From positions 1 through 64,000 of the forward strand of contig JAQCAD010000009.1 of NCBI GenBank assembly GCA_027621915.1: 64,000 nt of DNA, written 5' to 3'. Positions 58,892 to 64,000 of this stretch are shown piece after piece (within the stretch, counting starts at the first letter, position 1; every line of letters begins with the position of its first letter). Source of the DNA: Pseudomonadota bacterium (GTDB taxonomy: Bacteria; Pseudomonadota; Gammaproteobacteria; Steroidobacterales; Woeseiaceae). Position numbers and translations under genes: made by a program. The notes beneath the pieces are model-generated. The model saw only the letters and a program-made list of their open reading frames with translations. It had not been told where the DNA came from and did not search any database.

Positions 58892-61132
58892 CTAGAGTAC
58901 CGGGAATGATACGTTGAATTGCGCGCCGGGGTCGCGGTTCGCGACGTCAACCTTGCCGTTCATGGCGGTCGTGAGCTGATGCACGATCGCGAGGCCGATC
59001 CCGGTGCCGACCGTTTCCCGGGTGAGTTCTGATTCGGTTCGATAAAATAGTTTGAATATTTTTTTCATCTGGTCTTTCGGTATGCCCGGACCGTGATCTC
59101 GCACTGAAAATACGACTTGATTATCGCGAGTCAGTTTGCAGCCCACTTCGATCGTTTTGTTTTCGGAATTCTTTGAAAACTTGATGGCGTTATCGACCAA
59201 ATTGATGATGATCTGTGCGAAACAATCATCGTCAATACTGACACGTGTATCTGGGGAGATACCTTCCTGAAGCAGGTTGAAAACGAAGCCGGCACGCTCG
59301 ACCTGGCTCGCGATCTTGGAATGTACCTGGTCCATCAGGGCATTGACCGTGGTTGTTTTCAGGTTGAATTGCGGCTCGTTCCGTGAAATTTTCGCAAGTT
59401 GCAGCACGTTCGAGATCAGCCTCGTCAGCCTTTCCGATTCGTCATGAATGTATTCGTAATACTGTTTCCGTTTGGTCTCATCCGCCCAGCCTTCTTTTAA
59501 CATTTCGCCATACATGCGAATCGACGTCAGCGGCGTTTTGAGTTCGTGGCTGACCGCGGAGACGAAGTCCTGTTGCTGCTGTGCGAGCCGAATCTGACTC
59601 ATGCCCAGGCGATATAGCGCAAGGAAACCGCCCAGGAAAACGACTGCAATCACAACCGTGGTCCAGCCGAGCACCGTCGCGCCCGGGCCCGGAGGGAGCC
59701 GGTTGGCCGTGAAAATCAATTCCAGGCCGTCGAACGGCGCAGATAGCCTGCTGCGATAGAGCAGGGCACCTGCCAATTCCGCGGCGCTGGTGAGGGAGTC
59801 GCCGGGGTAGCTGCCGCTTCCCGGCAGCATCGTGATGACGTCATCGTTATAGCCGACCACGAGATTGGACATATCCGACAACGTCGTTGAGCGGAAGGCG
59901 GATTCGATCGCCGTACTAACGAAGCGATTTTGATCGACGAGTAGTCCCTGAATCGTGCGATTACCGTTGTGCCACGCATTGCGAAAAAGTACCAGGTGTC
60001 CACTGTCCAGCAGGCTGAATTCGAATGGATCGATGTCGCTTTCGAAGGCTGTGATCGTCAGACCGCTACTGACCAGATCCTGCCGCGGCGGGATCAATGC
60101 TGATGGCTCCGCCGTACGAGACGCCGAAAATCGTGCTTCCCGGCTTACCTGCTCCGCAAGGTCCTTGGTTTCCGCTTCGGGCGCGGCGACCTGGCGTTTT
60201 AAACCCTCGCTTTTTTTCTGCAACTCATCGTCAAATTTGATGTCCTCCACGCGGCCCAAAGCGTTGTTGGCCCGGGCTTTCTCCCCTGGCCGGTCTTCCT
60301 CGCTGTCCTCAAACGCCTGATCAGCAGATGCGGGTCGCATTCTCCGTGCCGGTTCGTTCAATAAGTCGAAGACCTGCTGGCTATAGACGGTATCAACTTC
60401 GGCCATCTTTGGTTCGGCGACTGATTCAGTCGTCTCGTTTTCAAATGACGCCATCGTGCTGGTTACGGCGAGTTCATCACGCGCGCGCAAGTCCTCGGCA
60501 GGGTCCGCTCCTTCCTTACCCGGTGACGTTGCGCTGGCTCCCACTGAAGCGGGCGGCTGTGATGCCGGCAGTGCGCGTGTCTCTTCCAGTGCCGGTGTCC
60601 CTTCTATTGGCGTCGCCACCCGTGCGCCGAGCGAGACTCGGTCGCGAACCAGTTTGTTTCGGGCCAGGACCGTTTGAATCTCGCTCGCGACAATCTCGCG
60701 CAGGCGAAACTCGGCGTCATCGATGTCGACATCGGCGGGAACTATGCCTGCCGCTGGCAATAGCGGTGTCGAAAACGCGCCATCTGCTTCCACCTGAAAA
60801 TATCCGATGAGCCCGGGCAGGGTCTCCGCGACCGGCCAGTCGGCCAGCGGCGATCGCTGCTGAATTTTCGCGGTGGGCACGCTGTTGAGAAAGGAAAAGT
60901 CTGAAAAGTTTCGTGATTCTGCGGTATTGATCGCCGTCGTGATCGTCGAATCAATTCGATTCGTCAGTTCCTCAGCCTGCACGCGATACTGGTAAAACGA
61001 CTCCCACTTGAGCTGGCTGTACCCTTGCCATACGAGGACGCCGGTCGGAATCGCCAGCGCCAGGAACAGGCCGGCGAGCAGGATTCGCAGGCGCCGCTGG
61101 TCGTAGTTCTTGATAAGCGCTCTCGGCAGCAT
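58892..61132 (-). CDS. Two-component sensor histidine kinase with long extracytoplasmic domain
   Basis: A 746-residue kinase. A first membrane helix at ~15-36 ('ILLAGLFLALAIPTGVLVW') and a second at ~480-503 ('TTVVIAVVFLGGFLALYRL') bracket an unusually long extracytoplasmic domain of ~440 residues, whose middle section (~160-330) is low-complexity and rich in Ala, Glu, Pro and Ser. HisKA follows with the phospho-acceptor His in 'FVSAVSHELKTPLTSIRMYGEML'. The ATPase domain has N box 'NLVDNAIKFS', G1 'VRDHGPGIP' and G2 'GTGIGLAIVHQL'. It sits 4 bp after its response regulator gene. Confidence 0.93.
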   Translation of the reverse strand: MLPRALIKNYDQRRLRILLAGLFLALAIPTGVLVWQGYSQLKWESFYQYRVQAEELTNRIDSTITTAINTAESRNFSDFSFLNSVPTAKIQQRSPLADWPVAETLPGLIGYFQVEADGAFSTPLLPAAGIVPADVDIDDAEFRLREIVASEIQTVLARNKLVRDRVSLGARVATPIEGTPALEETRALPASQPPASVGASATSPGKEGADPAEDLRARDELAVTSTMASFENETTESVAEPKMAEVDTVYSQQVFDLLNEPARRMRPASADQAFEDSEEDRPGEKARANNALGRVEDIKFDDELQKKSEGLKRQVAAPEAETKDLAEQVSREARFSASRTAEPSALIPPRQDLVSSGLTITAFESDIDPFEFSLLDSGHLVLFRNAWHNGNRTIQGLLVDQNRFVSTAIESAFRSTTLSDMSNLVVGYNDDVITMLPGSGSYPGDSLTSAAELAGALLYRSRLSAPFDGLELIFTANRLPPGPGATVLGWTTVVIAVVFLGGFLALYRLGMSQIRLAQQQQDFVSAVSHELKTPLTSIRMYGEMLKEGWADETKRKQYYEYIHDESERLTRLISNVLQLAKISRNEPQFNLKTTTVNALMDQVHSKIASQVERAGFVFNLLQEGISPDTRVSIDDDCFAQIIINLVDNAIKFSKNSENKTIEVGCKLTRDNQVVFSVRDHGPGIPKDQMKKIFKLFYRTESELTRETVGTGIGLAIVHQLTTAMNGKVDVANRDPGAQFNVSFPVL

Positions 61133-61136
61133 TGCG

Positions 61137-61838
61137 TCAGGCCTTCGTGACGAGGCGATAGCCCGCGCCCCGCACCGTAATCAGGTTGACCGGTTCTTTC
61201 GGATCGGTCTCTATTTTTCGCCGGAGTTTTGCGATATGGATGTCGACCGTTCTTGTCTCTATATCGAGGTTTCGTGCATAACCCCATACTTTTAAAAGTA
61301 ATTCTTCTCTGGAAATCGGTCGATCCGGGTGCTGCGCCAGGTAACAGAGGAGTTCGACCTCGCGTTTGGTGAAGTCGATTTCCTCGCTGCCGCCCCGGCC
61401 TTTCAGGTTCTCGGTGTCGATCTCTATGCCCTGTAGACTGATGGTTCTGGCCTGTTCGACGCCCATTCGCGACCGGCGCAGAACAGCCTCGATGCGAAGG
61501 ACGAGCTGCTGGATTGAAAAGGGCTTTGCGACGTAGTCGTCGGCGCCGAGTTTAAGGCCTTGTACGATTTCCTCGTCGGAGGTCTTGGCTGTCAGCATAA
61601 TGATCGGCTGGTTGCGGTCCTGGGCGCGGATGCGGTTGCAGATCTCGTAACCATCCATTCCGGGCAACATGACGTCCAGCAGGATCAGGTCGAATTTGCC
61701 CGTTAACGCTTTTTCAAGTCCTGCGGGACCGGTGGCGGCACTGTCGGTCTGGTATTTGTGAAATACGAGTACGTCGACCAGGCCTTCGCGGATGGCCTCT
61801 TCGTCCTCGACGATCAATATGCGGGCAGGGCGACTCAT
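61137..61838 (-). CDS. OmpR-family response regulator
   Basis: A 233-residue regulator. The receiver domain (1-120) has the phosphorylated Asp55 in 'FDLILLDVMLPGMDG', acidic residues in 'VEDEEA' and the conserved Lys in 'DDYVAKPFS'. The C-terminal winged helix (~140-230) is 'IDFTKREVELLCYLAQHPDRPISREELLLKVWGYARNLDIETRTVDIHIAKLRRKIETDP'. It controls genes in response to the adjacent kinase; targets cannot be read here. It is divergent from the penicillin acylase gene across 172 bp, which may be one target. Confidence 0.95.
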   Translation of the reverse strand: MSRPARILIVEDEEAIREGLVDVLVFHKYQTDSAATGPAGLEKALTGKFDLILLDVMLPGMDGYEICNRIRAQDRNQPIIMLTAKTSDEEIVQGLKLGADDYVAKPFSIQQLVLRIEAVLRRSRMGVEQARTISLQGIEIDTENLKGRGGSEEIDFTKREVELLCYLAQHPDRPISREELLLKVWGYARNLDIETRTVDIHIAKLRRKIETDPKEPVNLITVRGAGYRLVTKA

Positions 61839-62010
61839 GACGATACCAAGGCTAGCAGTTTCAGGAACTTATGTGCGTGTGGGAATGTAACGTTTTTGTA
61901 AATTCAGGCCGATACGTGACCAGGATCCGGCGTTTTCCCATGAGCATTCCGTGCGGAAAAAGGTTTATCCTGTCGACCACAAATAAAAAACGCTGACGAT
62001 CGGGGGTTCC

Positions 62011-64000
62011 ATGTCACTCAGTCATTCTATTTTCATTCGCGCGATAGCCATTTTCCTGTTGTTCCTGTCGGCTTGTTCAGAACAACCTGCCGGTACCACC
62101 GGCGCAGCCGATGCCGAAATTGCCCGGCTGGAAGCCCGGGCGGCCAATGTCACGATCATTCGTGATGACTTCGGCGTGCCACACATCTATGGCAAGACCG
62201 ACGCAGATGCCGTTTTCGGCATGCTCTACGCGCAAAGCGAGGACGATTTTAATCGCGTCGAACGGAACTACATATGGGCAACCGGCCGGCTTGCTGAAGT
62301 GGAAGGCGAGGAGGCGCTCTACAGCGATCTTCGCGCCCGGCTATACATGACGATTGAAGAAGCGCAGGCAGCGTACGATGCTTCGCCGGACTGGCTGAAG
62401 GCGTTGTGCGACGCCTATGCCGACGGCATCAATTACTACCTTTATTCACACCCGGACGTTAAGCCCCGATTGCTGACCCGGTTCGAGCCGTGGATGCCGA
62501 TGTTTTTCAGCGAAGGTTCGATTGGCGGCGATATCGAGTCTGTCGACCTCGATGGGATCAAGGCACTTTACGGTGGCATGTCGCCCCTCGAAACCCTGCG
62601 CAGCAATGTCGTCGAGGACAGAGAACTGGTCGAACCGAAAGGATCAAATGGATTCGCGATTTCGGGAGAGCACACGAAATCCGGCGCCGCCATGCTCCTG
62701 ATCAATCCGCACACCTCGTTTTTCTTTCGCGGCGAAATCCACGTGGTAAGCGAGGAGGGTTTGAACGCCTACGGCGCGGTGACCTGGGGGCAGTTTTTCG
62801 TGTACCAGGGCTTCAACGAAAATACCGGGTGGATGCATACATCAACGGGTGTTGACTTCATGGATGATTTCGTCGAGGACGTATACGAAGAGGGTGATGG
62901 GCTTTTCTATCGCTATGGTGACGAGAGTCGCCCTGTTACGGAGTCGTTGGTGACGTTGAAATACGTGGAGGGGGACAGGATGCTGGAGCGTACGTTCCCG
63001 ACGTATCGCACGCATCACGGACCCATCACCCATATTGAGGACGGCAAATGGACGGCGACCAAGCTGAACTGGGATCCGGTGAATGCGTTACAGCAGTCGT
63101 TCATACGCACCAAGCTCAAAAATCACGAAGAATTCTGGAAGATGATGGACATTCGCACGAACTCATCGAATAACACCGTCTTTGCGGATTCGAGCGGCAA
63201 CATTGCCTACTACCACGGTAACTTCATTCCGCGACGTGACCCGACATTCGACTTTTCGCAGCCGGTCGATGGCAGTGATCCGGCCACCGATTGGCAGGGC
63301 CTGCATGACGTGGAAGACATTGTCACGGTTGTAAACCCGGCCAATGGCTGGATACAGAATACAAACTCGACTCCGTTTACATCGGCCGCGGAATCCAGCC
63401 CGAAGCGTGCTGACTTTCCCGTTTATATGGCGCCGGATGATGAGAATTTTCGGGGCATTCATGCGGTTCGGGTATTGACCGGTGTATCCGACCTGACGCT
63501 CGATGGATTGCTGGATATTGCGTATGACACCTATCTGCCTGGTTTCCAGAAGCTGATCCCGGGCCTTGTTGAAGCCTACGATCAGTCTGATGCGGATAAC
63601 TCGGCGATTGCGGGAGCGATAGCCTATCTCCGTGACTGGGACCTGCGGGTGTCGGAGGATTCCATTGCGATGACGTTGGCGCATTTCTACGGCAGCACGT
63701 ACAACGAGATCGGTGACCGGCCTGATGCGATTAAGGACGCTTCTTTCATGGAACGAGTTGACCACTTCGGAACGGGTTCGCCGCCTGAGGAGCGACTGGC
63801 GATATTCGCGGCAACGGTTGCGATGCTCGAAGCCGATTTTGGTCAGTGGGACACGCCGTGGGGCGAAGTCAATCGCTACCAGCGGCTGAATGGTGATATT
63901 CAACAAGCATTCAACGACGGTGAACCATCACTGCCAATTGGCATGGCCTCAGGCAACTGGGGCGCCCTGGCATCGTTCGGTGCGCGACGTTATCCCGGAA
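62011..64000 (+). CDS. Penicillin acylase-family lipoprotein (runs off right edge)
   Basis: The first ~663 codons of an Ntn-hydrolase of the penicillin/aculeacin/acyl-homoserine-lactone acylase family. A lipoprotein signal ('AIFLLFLSACSEQ') is followed by the small chain 'VTIIRDDFGVPHIYGKTDADAVFGMLYAQSEDDF'. The autocatalytic site 'GSNGFAISGEHTKSG' supplies the N-terminal Ser nucleophile of the large chain after propeptide removal. A GGGGG site precedes ATG 62011. The frame is open to the window end. Substrates may be N-acyl amides, including quorum signals; specificity is unknown. Confidence 0.92.
   Translation, partial: MSLSHSIFIRAIAIFLLFLSACSEQPAGTTGAADAEIARLEARAANVTIIRDDFGVPHIYGKTDADAVFGMLYAQSEDDFNRVERNYIWATGRLAEVEGEEALYSDLRARLYMTIEEAQAAYDASPDWLKALCDAYADGINYYLYSHPDVKPRLLTRFEPWMPMFFSEGSIGGDIESVDLDGIKALYGGMSPLETLRSNVVEDRELVEPKGSNGFAISGEHTKSGAAMLLINPHTSFFFRGEIHVVSEEGLNAYGAVTWGQFFVYQGFNENTGWMHTSTGVDFMDDFVEDVYEEGDGLFYRYGDESRPVTESLVTLKYVEGDRMLERTFPTYRTHHGPITHIEDGKWTATKLNWDPVNALQQSFIRTKLKNHEEFWKMMDIRTNSSNNTVFADSSGNIAYYHGNFIPRRDPTFDFSQPVDGSDPATDWQGLHDVEDIVTVVNPANGWIQNTNSTPFTSAAESSPKRADFPVYMAPDDENFRGIHAVRVLTGVSDLTLDGLLDIAYDTYLPGFQKLIPGLVEAYDQSDADNSAIAGAIAYLRDWDLRVSEDSIAMTLAHFYGSTYNEIGDRPDAIKDASFMERVDHFGTGSPPEERLAIFAATVAMLEADFGQWDTPWGEVNRYQRLNGDIQQAFNDGEPSLPIGMASGNWGALASFGARRYPG

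Noticed and set aside
63163-63906. A 247-codon minus-strand frame near the right edge
   Set aside because: It is antisense to the penicillin acylase frame, which is continuous and homologous throughout.

Overview
The window looks like chromosome of a heterotrophic gammaproteobacterium with GC content in the mid-fifties by eye. Support comes from the GreB factor, a TfpX/TfpZ pilin accessory protein, the YdbH-YnbE-YdbL set, a stand-alone second-type EF-G, bactofilins, and many exported peptidases and lipoproteins. Placement near the Woeseiaceae or related marine-sediment lineages is my inference from gene content only. I see no phage genes, transposase, integrase, CRISPR array or rRNA. There is one tRNA, tRNA-Gly(CCC).

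Layout. 1-1765: a solute-binding lipoprotein running off the left edge and two tandem bactofilins. 1909-3237: an arsenic operon (arsR, an ArsI-type dioxygenase, arsC) under two tandem operators. 3286-8757: a D-hydantoinase, an exported methyltransferase-like protein, a DUF6152 protein, a SIMPL protein, a chimeric pseudogene and a small membrane protein. 8979-20417: a catabolic block framed by two inverted copies of an isoquinoline-1-oxidoreductase-type molybdenum hydroxylase (IorA + IorB). Between and beside them lie an alpha/beta hydrolase, a PYROXD2-like flavoprotein, an alkaline phosphatase and a dienelactone hydrolase.

20483-32441: housekeeping and envelope genes. These are the pilin accessory protein, GreB, EF-G, the five-gene run ending in ydbH-ynbE-ydbL with a truncated haemoglobin, a hydroxyacid dehydrogenase, a DEAD-box helicase and a monohaem cytochrome lipoprotein. 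32408-46370: a MAPEG protein, M14 and M20 peptidases, a degenerate HD-GYP protein, a Rieske oxygenase, a DUF885 protein with an amidohydrolase, an M16 peptidase pair and an NTF2-like protein. 46363-48449: an RlmI-type methyltransferase, tRNA-Gly and a TorF-like porin whose start is entangled with the tRNA.

48457-53168 is the most distinctive part. An ECF sigma factor, its anti-sigma factor and a subtilisin-like protease are transcribed leftwards. Divergently, a lipoprotein with a CX4CH haem motif precedes a predicted outer-membrane barrel carrying its own CXXCH motif. A perfect 11-bp inverted repeat resembling two outward-facing ECF -35 elements lies between them. 53243-64000: a beta-lactamase-fold hydrolase, a two-domain VOC protein, a TolB/TPR membrane protein, an MBL-fold hydrolase, an OmpR-type two-component system and a penicillin acylase cut by the right edge.

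Two themes recur. Several promoters have a -10-like hexamer six bases before ATG and no Shine-Dalgarno sequence (arsR, hydantoinase, Rieske gene), suggesting leaderless mRNAs. A family of inverted repeats with the core GGGGTC(A/G)GA(G/T)CC sits at gene ends, and one copy supplies the C-terminus of a protein.
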